Source: Akkermansia muciniphila (GTDB taxonomy: Bacteria; Verrucomicrobiota; Verrucomicrobiia; Verrucomicrobiales; Verrucomicrobiaceae). From it: DNA of 56,398 nucleotides. Under the pieces are notes generated by a model. It did no database searches, had not been told where the DNA came from, and was given only the letters and a program-made list of their open reading frames with translations. The DNA is taken from the NCBI GenBank assembly GCA_945882215.1, contig CAMCWM010000010.1, positions 1-56,398 on the forward strand. The letters run 5' to 3'. Both the position numbers and the translations under genes were made by a program. This document shows, piece after piece, positions 1-10,400 of the stretch (positions are counted from its first letter, which is position 1; the number at the start of each line of letters is the position of its first letter).

Positions 1-1463
1 ACTTCATTCATGAAACACGTTTCCGCCTTACCACGATTCTTGATGAGCGTCGGTTGCTCGACGGCCTTATCGGATTGCCTGCTTGCCTTGCCCTCACCCT
101 GCTGGCTTTCATGTTTCTGAACTCGCGAGCTGGTGGCGACCGCGAGAACCTGGACAGATTGGAAAGAGAGGCGCAAACCCATCTCGACAAAGGACAATTC
201 GTCGAAGCCCGCATCGCGGCCATGCGAATGACTCAAGAGGGTGCGCAGAGCCAGCGGGCCGTCTTGATCGAAGCTAAAGCGCTGAGGGGCATGGGCCGGG
301 AGATGGATGCCGTTCGGCTGCTTTCCCGTGTGGCCCCTAGCGACCGCCCCGGCCACGCGGCCGCCCATGTGATGCAGGCCGCGATTTTGCTCACACAGAA
401 AACACCTGATGTTCAAGCCGCGCACCGGCATATGAGCAACGCGCTTCTCAGTGACCCGTCCAATCAAGACGCGCTGGAACTGGCCGCGCGATTCGCCGCC
501 GGTCAACGAGACTGGAAAACGGCATTGCTCCATTTGGACAAGCTGGACATGGAAAAACGGGCCGACCTCATGCTCATGAAGGCGACGGCACTCCAATTCT
601 CCGGTCTGGACGACGAAGCGGTCAAATTTGCCCGCAAAGCGGAAGTCGCCCTGCGAGTCATGCAAAAATCCGTCATTTCGGGTGCGGAGCAGATTCGCTT
701 TTCCATTGCTGTGAGCCTGAGTTTGCAGCGCCAGTTCGAGCAGGCCATTCAGTGGATGCTCAGCACCAGCAAGAGCAATCTCGTGAAGGAAGAACGTCAG
801 GTGATCGCAGGCATTTACCTTTCCTGGAGCAGGCATCTTAAAGAACAGCCTTCCGCGGACAGATTGAAAGTGCTGGAACTGTTGGAGAAGGGCATTCAGA
901 TCAGTCCAGACAGCCAGGATCTCATCATGGCCTTCCTCAACGATTGTGACGAACTCCCCGTCAGTGGAGAGGAACGGCATCAGCATGTCGCGAGGGTTCT
1001 CAATGGCGGCGGCATTGCAACGTCATTCATGCATTACTACTGCGGCGTTCAGCAGTGGAAGCAGGGAGATAAAGAAGCCGCGCGTTCCCACTTCGAGCTG
1101 GCCAGCTCGCTCAACCCTGGTTTCAGCGTCATCAGCAACAATCTGGCGATGGCGATTGCTTCGGTGTCGGACAACAAGGACGACCTGGAAAAGGCTCTCA
1201 CGATGATGAACGAGCTGGTCAAGCTGGAGCCTGAAAACCCATTCTTCCTCGACACGCGCGGTCATGTTCTGGTCAAACTGGGCAAACTCAAGGATGCCGT
1301 GCGCGATCTTGAGCGCTCCCTGCCGAAAACGCGAAACAAAGGGGCCGCCCACACGCTGTTGGTGGAGCTTTACCAGAATTTAGGGATGCCGGAACTCGCG
1401 GCCCAGCATCAATCCAGGCTGCTAGCAGACCAGATATCTGCCACCAGGCCGGCATTGAAATGA
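1..1463 (+). CDS. TPR-repeat membrane-anchored protein, 5' end outside window
   Basis: The frame is open from base 3, so the true start probably lies left of the window; the first internal start candidate is a TTG at 54. A hydrophobic stretch (LPACLALTLLAFMFL, bases about 78-122) preceded by Arg-rich residues looks like an N-terminal membrane anchor. The rest is alpha-helical with repeated tetratricopeptide-like units, for example around bases 1030-1180 and 1190-1340 (ALTMMNELVKLEPENPFFLD followed by a VLVKLGKLKDAVRDLE helix). TPR proteins scaffold protein complexes. No catalytic motif is visible, so the partner and role are unknown. Similar TPR proteins often sit beside polysaccharide export or sorting genes, but that context would be outside this window. 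The stop is TGA, followed within 7 bases by the convergent kinase gene. Confidence 0.75.
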   Translation, partial: FIHETRFRLTTILDERRLLDGLIGLPACLALTLLAFMFLNSRAGGDRENLDRLEREAQTHLDKGQFVEARIAAMRMTQEGAQSQRAVLIEAKALRGMGREMDAVRLLSRVAPSDRPGHAAAHVMQAAILLTQKTPDVQAAHRHMSNALLSDPSNQDALELAARFAAGQRDWKTALLHLDKLDMEKRADLMLMKATALQFSGLDDEAVKFARKAEVALRVMQKSVISGAEQIRFSIAVSLSLQRQFEQAIQWMLSTSKSNLVKEERQVIAGIYLSWSRHLKEQPSADRLKVLELLEKGIQISPDSQDLIMAFLNDCDELPVSGEERHQHVARVLNGGGIATSFMHYYCGVQQWKQGDKEAARSHFELASSLNPGFSVISNNLAMAIASVSDNKDDLEKALTMMNELVKLEPENPFFLDTRGHVLVKLGKLKDAVRDLERSLPKTRNKGAAHTLLVELYQNLGMPELAAQHQSRLLADQISATRPALK

Positions 1464-1469
1464 AACGGC

Positions 1470-2690
1470 TCAGGTCTTCTGTGGGAGAATGAAGTCGGCA
1501 ATGACGCGGTCCAGTTCTTTGACCCCAAAAGGTTTGCTGAGGTAGGCACTGGCGCCTGCGGCCATGCATTTTTCTTTGTCAAAATCACCAGCATGACCAG
1601 ACAGGCTTATAATGGCGATGTCGCGGACTTTTGGGTCGGGAGACTCGCGGATCTGCCGGATGGCGTGCAATCCATCCACGATTGGCATGCGCACATCCAT
1701 CAGGATGAGATCTGGCTGGAGGCTGAAGGTCTGCTGCACGGCCTCATGGCCATCTCGGGCGGTGATGACTTGGAACCCGAGGCTTTCGAGGTAGCTGCGG
1801 GTGACGGCGACTAATGTGGGTTGGTCGTCAGCGATCAGTATGGTAGGTGTCTGCTTGGCCGTTGAAGGCGTGGTCTCATTCTCAGGCGAGTGCACCGCTG
1901 GGGGGAGCTTTTGTGATGGTTCCACTACCGGCAAAACTCCCAGAGGCAGTCTGATGAACATGCTGACGGCGTGTTCGGCCGCCTCGCGCACGGTAAAGGT
2001 ACCTTCTTGAAGTTGAACCAGCTTTTGCAACAAGGCCATTCCGATGGGTTTTACCTTTCTCAACCGGTTGAGGAGCGGTGAGTGCATGGCGTTTTTCTCA
2101 TCCGCTGATGGGGGGGGCGTTGTGCTGGCAGGCTTGCTGGTGCTGCTATGAGTTTGAATGTGCAGACCATGATCGTCTGCCGCGATGTAAAGCCGCACCT
2201 GCCCGCCGAGAGGCATGGCCAGAACGGCCCCAGAGAGAAGTTCACTGAGTATTTGCTGCAGTCTGCGTGCATCGGCCATGACCCTGAGATTTTGAGGATG
2301 AATCTCGCTGACGATCTGGATGGAGCGTGAGCGTGCTAGATCCGCCACTCGTTCCATGCTGCTTTCACACTTTTCACTCACTAGGCATGCGGTGGGTGTC
2401 GAAGGCGACACGCCTGCGTCGATCCGGTGAAGATCGATCACATCTGAGGTCAGGTATAGCATCTGACGTGCGCTGGTCTCAATGGCTGCCAAGGCGTTCT
2501 TCTGGACGCTGTCCAGCGGGCCGTACACCCCCTCCACAAGAGTCTCCACATGGGCAATGATGCTGGCGAGCGGATTGCGGAGTTCATGTCCCATGCTTCT
2601 GAAAAACTCGCTTTTTTCAGCATCTGAGTCGCCTATGGCCGCAGTGGCCTCCTGTTGCGGAGCCTTAGGAAAATCTAAATCGTTATTCAT
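1470..2690 (-). CDS. Hybrid histidine kinase-receiver protein with degenerate ATPase domain
   Basis: The N-terminal part carries a clear HisKA phosphoacceptor motif (SMGHELRNPLASIIAHVE). The C-terminal 120 residues are a full receiver domain (ILIADDQPTLVAV, LILMDVRMPIVDG with the phosphorylated Asp, SLSGH, YLSKPF). The ATPase region between them is poor: the usual N-box Asn is absent (ILSELLSGAV), no DxGxG box is seen, and a Ser/Thr/Pro-rich insert interrupts it. It may therefore have lost kinase activity and act as a phosphatase or phosphorelay acceptor; that is inference. I chose the ATG at 2690 because GGAAG lies about 7 bases upstream of it; TTG 2711 and ATG 2708 or 2696 are alternatives. 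It is divergent from the receiver gene at 2772 with about 80 bp between them. Confidence 0.85.
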   Translation of the reverse strand: MNNDLDFPKAPQQEATAAIGDSDAEKSEFFRSMGHELRNPLASIIAHVETLVEGVYGPLDSVQKNALAAIETSARQMLYLTSDVIDLHRIDAGVSPSTPTACLVSEKCESSMERVADLARSRSIQIVSEIHPQNLRVMADARRLQQILSELLSGAVLAMPLGGQVRLYIAADDHGLHIQTHSSTSKPASTTPPPSADEKNAMHSPLLNRLRKVKPIGMALLQKLVQLQEGTFTVREAAEHAVSMFIRLPLGVLPVVEPSQKLPPAVHSPENETTPSTAKQTPTILIADDQPTLVAVTRSYLESLGFQVITARDGHEAVQQTFSLQPDLILMDVRMPIVDGLHAIRQIRESPDPKVRDIAIISLSGHAGDFDKEKCMAAGASAYLSKPFGVKELDRVIADFILPQKT

Positions 2691-2771
2691 TATCATGCTT
2701 CCGCGCATCAAGCGCCAGATTTGCTGTATGTTATCGAAGTTTCAGACACAACCATAAACTAAAGAGCATTT

Positions 2772-3233
2772 ATGCAGCAGGCAAATTGGCATTCCAATCG
2801 AACGGGCAAACCCAGGGTCATCCTGCTGGTGGAGGATCATGACATCTACCGTGAGGTCGTGCGAGCGGCCTTGGGCAAGTATCTGCCCGATTTTGAGATG
2901 TTGGAGGCGGAGAGTGTGGCGGCGGCACTTCCAGTCCTGCAATCGCAACGCGTTGATGTGATGGTGGTGGACATGACATTGCCGGACGGATCAGCCGTTG
3001 ATCTAGTGGAGCAAGCCCGCTGCATTATCGATCAGGGCATGAAGGTGATCGTGTTCAGCAGCCATTCCAGCGCGGAAATGCTGCCTGTGCTGAGCCGTCG
3101 GGACGTGCATGGCTATGTTTCCAAAGAACAAGGTTTGAAAATACTGGCCGAGGCGATCCTGGAAACCTGTGGTGGCAAAAGGGATCAAGACCAGGGCTTG
3201 GCGGTGCGGGAACCCGCCTTGCGAATGATTTGA
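2772..3233 (+). CDS. Single-domain response regulator (receiver only)
   Basis: This is a 153-residue protein made of one receiver domain: the acidic pocket VEDHD near residue 19-23, the phosphoacceptor Asp in VVDMTLPDG near residue 59, the conserved switch residues in VFSSHSS, and the Lys in GYVSKEQ. The sequence resembles NarL/FixJ-type receivers but no helix-turn-helix follows. The final residues overlap the next gene: the TGA stop at 3231-3233 overlaps a TTG start at 3230. The two genes are thus probably translationally coupled, and this receiver is a likely phosphotransfer partner of the giant kinase. Its output is unknown. Confidence 0.88.
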   Translation: MQQANWHSNRTGKPRVILLVEDHDIYREVVRAALGKYLPDFEMLEAESVAAALPVLQSQRVDVMVVDMTLPDGSAVDLVEQARCIIDQGMKVIVFSSHSSAEMLPVLSRRDVHGYVSKEQGLKILAEAILETCGGKRDQDQGLAVREPALRMI

Positions 3234-6200
3234 CCCGCCATCCGCTTCATTATCATTTGAACCCCATGCTGACGGCTGCCACCAATGATGTTCTGGACCT
3301 GGAGGTGCGAGACGAATGGTTTCGCAGCGTCTTTGAATGTCTCAATGATGCCGTGTTTATCCATGACATTGAGACAGGGGCGATTTTGGAGGTCAACCAG
3401 CGCGCCTGTGAACTGTACGGCGCCACGTCGGCTGAGTTGCGGAAGCTTCCGGTGGCGGCGCTGAGCGCCAACATTCCCCCTTATACCCAGGATGAAGCCA
3501 TGTCTTGGATGCGGAAGGCGATTGAAGAGGGGCCGCAGCTTTTTGAATGGCAGGCCCGCGCTCTCTCGGGGCGGGTGTTTTGGGTGGAGGTGAACATGCG
3601 CAAGGCCGACATCGTCGGAAAAGAGAGGCTTGTGGTCACTGTGCGCGACATATCGAAGCGCAAGCATGCGGAAAACGAACTGCGACGCAGCGAGGAGCGG
3701 TTCCGGACCGTGCTCGGGAATTCCAAGGATCCGGTGTACTGCCTGAGCCTTCCTTCTCTGACGTATGACTACATCAGCCCTGCGGTGGAGCAGGTGCTCG
3801 GATTCAGCATGGAGGAATGCGTCGCAGGCGGGCTACGCTTCATCATTTCGAGGATTCATCCCGACGATTATCAATTGAAGCGCGACCGTTTGGAAAAACT
3901 GATGGATCGCGACCTGAACGGAGATTTCCAAGCGGTGCTGGAATATCGGTTCCAGCACAAAAACCAAGGCTACCGATGGATCAGTGACAATCGGTCCATC
4001 GTCCGCGACAAGGATGGCAAACCGGTGGCGATCATCGGCAATCTGCGGGATTTCACGGCACGGCGGGAACAGGAGGAGGCGCTTCAGCAGCAGGCTCATG
4101 CCGCGTTGTTGTACCATCTGGAGAACACCTCGCTGGCGCTGGTGGAGTGTGATACGAACAGCCGTATCTGCCGATGGTCGCCACAGGCGGAAAAAATCTT
4201 CGGCTGGAAAGCCGAGGAGGTCATGGGAAGCCACCATAGTGAATGGAATTTCATCCACACAGAGGATCTGCCGCGTGTGGAGGCCACACTGAGCCGTCTG
4301 CTGGACCGGTCTGAATCACGGAACACCTGCATCAACCGTAATTTCAGCCGTGATGGGCGGGTGATCGTGTGCGAGTGGCATAACTCCGTGCTGCTGAACG
4401 AGGAGGGGGAGATTGAGTCTATTTTATCGCTGGCCTCCGACATCACCGTGGAAAAGAAGGTTGAAGAGGTGCTCCGCGCGATGGCGGAGGGAGTGGACTC
4501 GCGCAGCGGCGAGACATTTTTCCAGTCGCTTTGTCTGCAGATGGCGCGCACTCTGGAGGCTCGATACGCGCAGGTGGCAATGATCCTTCCCGAACGCGAC
4601 AGGATGGTGCGTACACTGGGCTTTTGCGCGGATGGCAAGATTCAGGGCAACATCACTTACTCACTGGTGGGCACGCCATGCTACAATGTGGCAAGCGGCG
4701 AGATCTGTTATTATGACCATGATGTGCAGGAGCATTTTCCTGGGGACAAGGTGTTGCAGGATTACGGTGCGAACTGCTACATGGGCCTGCCATTGCAGGC
4801 CACAGACGGGCGCGTGATCGGCGTCATCGCGGTGTTTAGCGATCATGCGCTCGATCACCGGGAGCGTCTTCAGGCCATGTTTCAGCTCTTCGCGGTGCGT
4901 GCCGCGGCGGAGATGGAACGCCATCAGGCGGAGCTGGCCCTGCGGAAAAGCGAGGAGCGTTATGTGCTGGCGGCCAGAGGCTCCACGGGCGGGGTTTGGG
5001 ACTGGGACATTCGCACGGGCGGCGTATATTACTCCCCGCGTTTTCGTGAACTGCTGGGCTACAACTCGGAGGAGTTTCCCAGCTTGTTTTTTGCATGGGA
5101 GCAGAAAATGCATCCTGATGATCTGCCCCTTTTGCGCGCCGCGTTGGAAAGCCACCTCGAAAAGCATGAGGTGTTCTGTGTTGAGTACCGCATCCGGGTG
5201 AAGGCAGGGGAATATCGCTGGTTTGAAGCCAGAGGACAGGCCTTGTGGGATGAGCATGGGGAGCCTTACCGGATGGCGGGATCCGCGCTGGACATTCACG
5301 AGCGCAAGCTGGACGAACAGCGGTTGCTGCGTCTGAACCGGTTGTATGCCATGTCCAGCAGCATCAATGAGGCGATTGTGCGTATTCGCGAACCGCAGCA
5401 GCTCTACGAGGCTGCTGTGCGCATTGCGGTGGAGAAGGGCAACATGAGGATGGCCTGGATCGGTCTGCACGTTGAGGACACGGCAGATTTGAAGCCAGTG
5501 GCCTGTGCCGGCGAGTATCAGGGCTATCTTGAAGGACTCGTTATCAGCATACGGGGCGACGAACCGGCAGGGTGCGGGCCGGCTGGACGTGCCTTCCGCG
5601 AGGGTGTGCATGCGATTTCCAATGACATCGAAAGTGATGACACTTTTTTCTATCGCGAGAGGGCGCTGCAGCGTGGCTTTCAATCCTGTGCCGCATTCCC
5701 TCTGAAACTTGGGGGCAAGCCTGTGGGGGTGCTGCTGATCTATGCAGATGTGGCCAATTATTTCAAAGAGGACGAGATCCGTGTGCTCAGCGCCCTGGCG
5801 GATGACTTGTCTTTTGCATTGGAAACAGCCGCCAAGGAACAGGAGCGCCAGCGGGCCATTGAGGCGCTGCGTGAAAATGAGCGCATGATTTCGACGCTCA
5901 TGGGCAATCTGCCCGGGGCTGCCTATCGTTCCAAGATTGATGAGAAATGGACCTTGGAATTCATCAGCGAAGGTTGCCATGAACTCACCGGCTACGAGCC
6001 GGAGGCGTTTGCGGGCAAAGGTGAGGTGTTTTTTGGTGATTTGATCCACCCAGATGACCGGCGGCATGTGCGCAAGGCCGTGGAAGATGCCGTCGCCGTT
6101 GGGAAGCGCTTTGAGGTGACCTATCGCATTCGCACGGCGGAAGGTACGGTGAAGTGGATCTGGGAGCGCGGGCAGGGAATCCCATCTGAAGATGGCAGCA

Positions 6201-7405
6201 TGGAATACATCGAGGGATTCATGACGGATGTGACTGAAAAGCGCCGGATGGAATCGCAGTTCCTGCGCGCGCAACGCATGGAGAGCATAGGCACTCTGGC
6301 GGGAGGGGTGGCGCATGATTTGAACAACGTGCTGACGCCGATCCTGATGTCCCTCACGATCTTGCGCATGAAGCTGGCGCAGCCGCGTGATTTGGAACTG
6401 CTGAATGCCATGGAGAGCAGCGCAAACCGTGGCGCGGAGATGGTAAAGCAGATTCTAAGCTTCGCGCGTGGTGTTGAGGGGCGCAGCCTGCTGTTGAGGC
6501 CCAAGGATGTGCTTCAGGAGATCGAACAGCTCATTCATGAAACCTTCCCCAAATCCATCCGCTGCAGCATCGCCTGCGGCGACGAGGTGTGGAATGTGGA
6601 GGGAGATCCCACACAGATTCATCAGGTGCTGCTCAATCTCTGCGTCAATGCGCGGGATGCGATGCCTGATGGTGGAGAGCTGGACATTTCCGCTGGCAAT
6701 GTGGTGGTGGATGGGCAGTTCGCCAGCATGCATCCAGATGCGAAGCCTGGACAGCATGTGATGTTTGAAGTGAGGGACACTGGCGTGGGCATCCCGCCCG
6801 AGGTGCGGGATCGAATTTTCGACCCGTTTTTCACCACCAAGGAAATGGGCAAAGGCACCGGACTGGGGCTGTCCACCACATTGGGCATCGTCAAATCACA
6901 CCATGGGTTCATTGATCTCACCAGCAGGTTGGGGAAGGGGACGATGTTCCGTGTTTACCTGCCCGCGAAGACTGCCATGGCGGACGCGCCCTTGCGAATG
7001 ATCGAGCCACACAGATGTCTGGGACAGGGAGAACTCATTCTCGTGGTAGATGATGAAGCGGCCATCCTGACCGCCACCAAGCACACACTGGAGGCCTTCG
7101 GATACCAGGTGACCACGGCTTGCGACGGCACGGACGCCATCGCCACATTCCTGAAGAGCACGGCCAAACCTGTGGCGGTAATCACTGACATGATGATGCC
7201 CAACATGGATGGTCCGGCCCTGATCCAGGCGTTGCTCAAGATCCAGCCAGGGCTGCCGGTCATTGGTGCTAGCGGACTCAACCATCAAATGCAGGCGCAG
7301 GTGACCAGTTTGGGAGTGAGGCACTTTCTGCGCAAGCCCTACAATGCCGACGCGCTGCTGGAAGCGCTTGGCGAGGTGCTCAAGCAGATACGAGGAAGCG
7401 CCTGA
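3230..7405 (+). CDS. Giant PAS/GAF hybrid histidine kinase with C-terminal receiver
   Basis: This is a 1391-residue soluble hybrid sensor kinase with no membrane segment. Domain order, approximate residues: PAS 28-145, PAS 148-280, PAS 285-405, GAF 420-560, PAS 565-690, GAF 700-870, PAS 880-1000, HisKA 1010-1075 (GTLAGGVAHDLNNVLTPI, His near 1029), HATPase 1115-1235 (N-box LLNLCVNARDAMPDGG, G1 DTGVGIP, G2 GKGTGLGLS), receiver 1265-1385 (LVVDDEAA, TDMMMPNMDG, RKPY). All catalytic boxes look intact. The phosphoacceptor motif is the AHDLNN variety. The start is ambiguous: TTG at 3230 overlaps the preceding stop, while ATG at 3266 (MLTAATNDVL) is equally plausible. The kinase core is closely similar to the convergent gene at 7419, suggesting duplication with divergent sensor modules. 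The stimuli are unknown. Confidence 0.92.
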   Translation: MTRHPLHYHLNPMLTAATNDVLDLEVRDEWFRSVFECLNDAVFIHDIETGAILEVNQRACELYGATSAELRKLPVAALSANIPPYTQDEAMSWMRKAIEEGPQLFEWQARALSGRVFWVEVNMRKADIVGKERLVVTVRDISKRKHAENELRRSEERFRTVLGNSKDPVYCLSLPSLTYDYISPAVEQVLGFSMEECVAGGLRFIISRIHPDDYQLKRDRLEKLMDRDLNGDFQAVLEYRFQHKNQGYRWISDNRSIVRDKDGKPVAIIGNLRDFTARREQEEALQQQAHAALLYHLENTSLALVECDTNSRICRWSPQAEKIFGWKAEEVMGSHHSEWNFIHTEDLPRVEATLSRLLDRSESRNTCINRNFSRDGRVIVCEWHNSVLLNEEGEIESILSLASDITVEKKVEEVLRAMAEGVDSRSGETFFQSLCLQMARTLEARYAQVAMILPERDRMVRTLGFCADGKIQGNITYSLVGTPCYNVASGEICYYDHDVQEHFPGDKVLQDYGANCYMGLPLQATDGRVIGVIAVFSDHALDHRERLQAMFQLFAVRAAAEMERHQAELALRKSEERYVLAARGSTGGVWDWDIRTGGVYYSPRFRELLGYNSEEFPSLFFAWEQKMHPDDLPLLRAALESHLEKHEVFCVEYRIRVKAGEYRWFEARGQALWDEHGEPYRMAGSALDIHERKLDEQRLLRLNRLYAMSSSINEAIVRIREPQQLYEAAVRIAVEKGNMRMAWIGLHVEDTADLKPVACAGEYQGYLEGLVISIRGDEPAGCGPAGRAFREGVHAISNDIESDDTFFYRERALQRGFQSCAAFPLKLGGKPVGVLLIYADVANYFKEDEIRVLSALADDLSFALETAAKEQERQRAIEALRENERMISTLMGNLPGAAYRSKIDEKWTLEFISEGCHELTGYEPEAFAGKGEVFFGDLIHPDDRRHVRKAVEDAVAVGKRFEVTYRIRTAEGTVKWIWERGQGIPSEDGSMEYIEGFMTDVTEKRRMESQFLRAQRMESIGTLAGGVAHDLNNVLTPILMSLTILRMKLAQPRDLELLNAMESSANRGAEMVKQILSFARGVEGRSLLLRPKDVLQEIEQLIHETFPKSIRCSIACGDEVWNVEGDPTQIHQVLLNLCVNARDAMPDGGELDISAGNVVVDGQFASMHPDAKPGQHVMFEVRDTGVGIPPEVRDRIFDPFFTTKEMGKGTGLGLSTTLGIVKSHHGFIDLTSRLGKGTMFRVYLPAKTAMADAPLRMIEPHRCLGQGELILVVDDEAAILTATKHTLEAFGYQVTTACDGTDAIATFLKSTAKPVAVITDMMMPNMDGPALIQALLKIQPGLPVIGASGLNHQMQAQVTSLGVRHFLRKPYNADALLEALGEVLKQIRGSA

Positions 7406-7418
7406 GCGTGGAACGACA

Positions 7419-10400
7419 TCAGGTTTCTTCCAGGACGTGACGCAACGATCGAAGGACGGTCTCAGCAGTGTAGGGCTTTGGCAAGAAGTGGCTCACACCC
7501 AGCCCTGCCGCTTTTGACATGTTGCCATTCGAATTAAGGCCACTGGCTGCGATGATTCTGACCTCGGGGTTCATTTTCAGCAGCACCTGAATGGTGGTGG
7601 AACCGTCCATGACCGGCATCATCATGTCTGTGAGAACCACGGCGATTTCCTTTTGGTGTTTTGAATACAGCATCACGGCTTCCGCGCCATCTGAGGCGAG
7701 CAAAACACGATAATCGTACGCCTCCAGCGTTTGACGCGTGATTTCACGCACGGCCGCCTCGTCATCGACGAGAAGAACGAGGACCTGATTGCCGTGCGGC
7801 AGGGGGCACTCGGGTTCGATGGCCGGTTGTTCCATGGCTTGAGCTGGCTGCGCCGGCAGATAAACATTAAAACGGGAACCATGCCCAGCTTCGCTGTAAA
7901 CACGGATAAAGCCGCCATGACTCTTCACGATGGCGAGTGTGCTCGACAGGCCCAGCCCGGTGCCCTTGCCCGGCCCTTTGGTGGTGAAGAAAGGATCAAA
8001 GATTTTTTGGAGGTTCTCACGCGTGATGCCGACGCCGTCATCCTCGACACTGATCAGGACGTGCGGGCCTTCGCGGGCCTCGATGTTCATGGCGGCATAC
8101 TGAGCATCAATGATGATGTTCTCCGTGCGGATCGTGAGAGCACCGCCTGCCGGCATGGCATCACGCGCATTGAGGCAGAGATTGAGAAGCACTTGGTGGA
8201 TTTGTGTGGAATCGACAGGGACAGTCCAGCTTTCAGGCGGCTCCAGCACGTGGAGATGGATGTTCTTTGGGAAAGTGTCCCTGACGATTCTTGCCAGATC
8301 CTGCATGAGACGGTTGACATGCAGGGGCGTTATGTGCCCTTCCACTCCTCGGGCAAATGACAGCACCTGGTTGAGCATTTCTGCTCCGCGATGTGCGCTG
8401 GAGGCGATTGTGCCCAGCGTTTCCTGGCAGGACTGGTCCGAAATGCGCAGTTTGAGCAGATCAACCGACATCATGATCGGGGTGAGAACGTTGTTGAGGT
8501 CATGAGCGATGCCGCCGGCCAGCGTGCCAATGCTCTCCATGCGTTGAGTCCTGAAAATCTGGTCCTCGAGCCGCTTCTTCTCCGTGATGTTGGTGTTGAT
8601 GGCCAGGATGCACTTTGGCCGGCCCGCCGGATCGCGTACGAGAGTCCAGCGTCCTTCCACCACCAATTCCTCACCTGTTTTGGTCTTCTGCTGGATTTCA
8701 CCTTTCCATTCACCGTCGGTGAGCACCCGGAGGTTTTTCTCAACGAACAGCGCATCATTGCTGTAAAGCAGTTCGGATATCTTGCGTCCGACTGCTTCCT
8801 CGGCGGTCCAGCCGTAGAGATTTTCGGCGCTTTTGTTCCAGTAGGTGATGGTGTGGTCAAGATCACGCACGAGGATGGCATCATTCGCCTTGTCGAGCAG
8901 GGAGGCTTGCTGGCGCAGTGTGTCTTCGATTTGCCGACGCTCCCATTGCGCCAGCACGAGAGAGATGAAATTGGCCAGGGAAACGGCAAAACTTTGTTCT
9001 TCAGGAGCCCAAGCGCGCATCGGGCCGACATGCTCCTGACAGAGCACTCCCGCCAAAACGCCACCCACATGAAGCGGTGCATCGAGCATGGAGGTGATTC
9101 CCAATGGCACGAGGTAGCGGCCGGTGAACTCACAAGTGCGGGGATCTTGGCGCGCATCATCCGCAGCGATCATCTCGTTCTGACCCATGGCAGCAAAGTA
9201 GGCGGGATAATCTTCAGCTTGCAGTTCAAGGCCGGAAGAGTGTCTGGCAAGGGACGCTTCAAATAATTCCTGGCATACAATGGCTCCACGGTTTTGGTCA
9301 AACCGCCAGATGCTGACACGCTCAATCTCCATGGCTTTGGCGATTTCTTCCGTGATCACGCGAAGGGCGTCGTCCAAATGCGTTGCCTGCATCACGCCGC
9401 CACGCATCAGTCGTGCCAGCGCGGCTCGTTGGTTTTCATAGCGCAGGTTGCTCTTTCGCAGCCGGTCATCAGCCAGTTTGCGTGCCGTGATGTCACGTTG
9501 GATCGCGACGAAATGCGTCAGATCACCCGTTGGAGAAGAAACAGGCATGATGTCCATCTCCAGGCAGAAGGCAGAGCCATCTTTTTTATAGTTGATGAGT
9601 TCCTCCTTTACGGGGCGTCCTTCGGACAGCGCGTCACGGATGCGATTGACCGTTGCCTGGTCCGTGTCCGGCCCTTGCAGGAAGCGGGGGTTGCGACCGA
9701 TGGCATCCTGTTGGGTGTAGCCCGTGTGTTTAGTGAAGGCCTCATTCACAAAGACAATGCGCGGGCCAGGTTCCCGCAGGGGGGCGGCTTCGGTGATCAA
9801 CACGGTGTCATTCAGATGAGCAATGCAGGTTTCAAGCAGCCGAAGCTGCTCTTGGTTGCGATGCGCTGTCGTGATGTCCTTGCAGAGCACAACCATGTTC
9901 AGGGCCACTCCGGCATCATCACGAATGACAGAAACACTATTTTCCACCCATGCGAGCTCTCCGTTTTTGCAAAGGTAGCGTTTTTCAACGATGAAGTCCT
10001 CAATCTCACCGGCAATCAGCTTTTGATTCAGCTCCTGCTTGCGCGCCACATCGTCAGGATGAGTGATGAAGGTGAAGGATTTCCCGATCATCTCGTCCTC
10101 CGCATAGCCGGTTATATGGCAATACTGCTTGTTGATGTGGAGTATGATCCCGCTCATGTCCGTGATGGCGAAGCCCACGCTGGCGTTCGCGAACGCATGG
10201 CGGAAACGTGTCTCGCTGGTCTTGAGTGCTTCCTCGGCAAGTTTGCGATCCGTGATGTCATGTGCCGTGCCCACCATCTTCAAGGGCTTCCCTGTGCTTT
10301 CGTCGAGGAAGATCTGGGCATCCTCATGGATGTGGCGGACCCTGCCGTCTGGCAGGATGATCCGGTGATCAATCGAATAGCGGCCTTGGGTTTGGATGGT

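Noticed and set aside
4661..6316. 551-codon frame on the minus strand
   Set aside because: It lies wholly within the PAS/GAF kinase at 3230, has no recognisable domain and no start signal.
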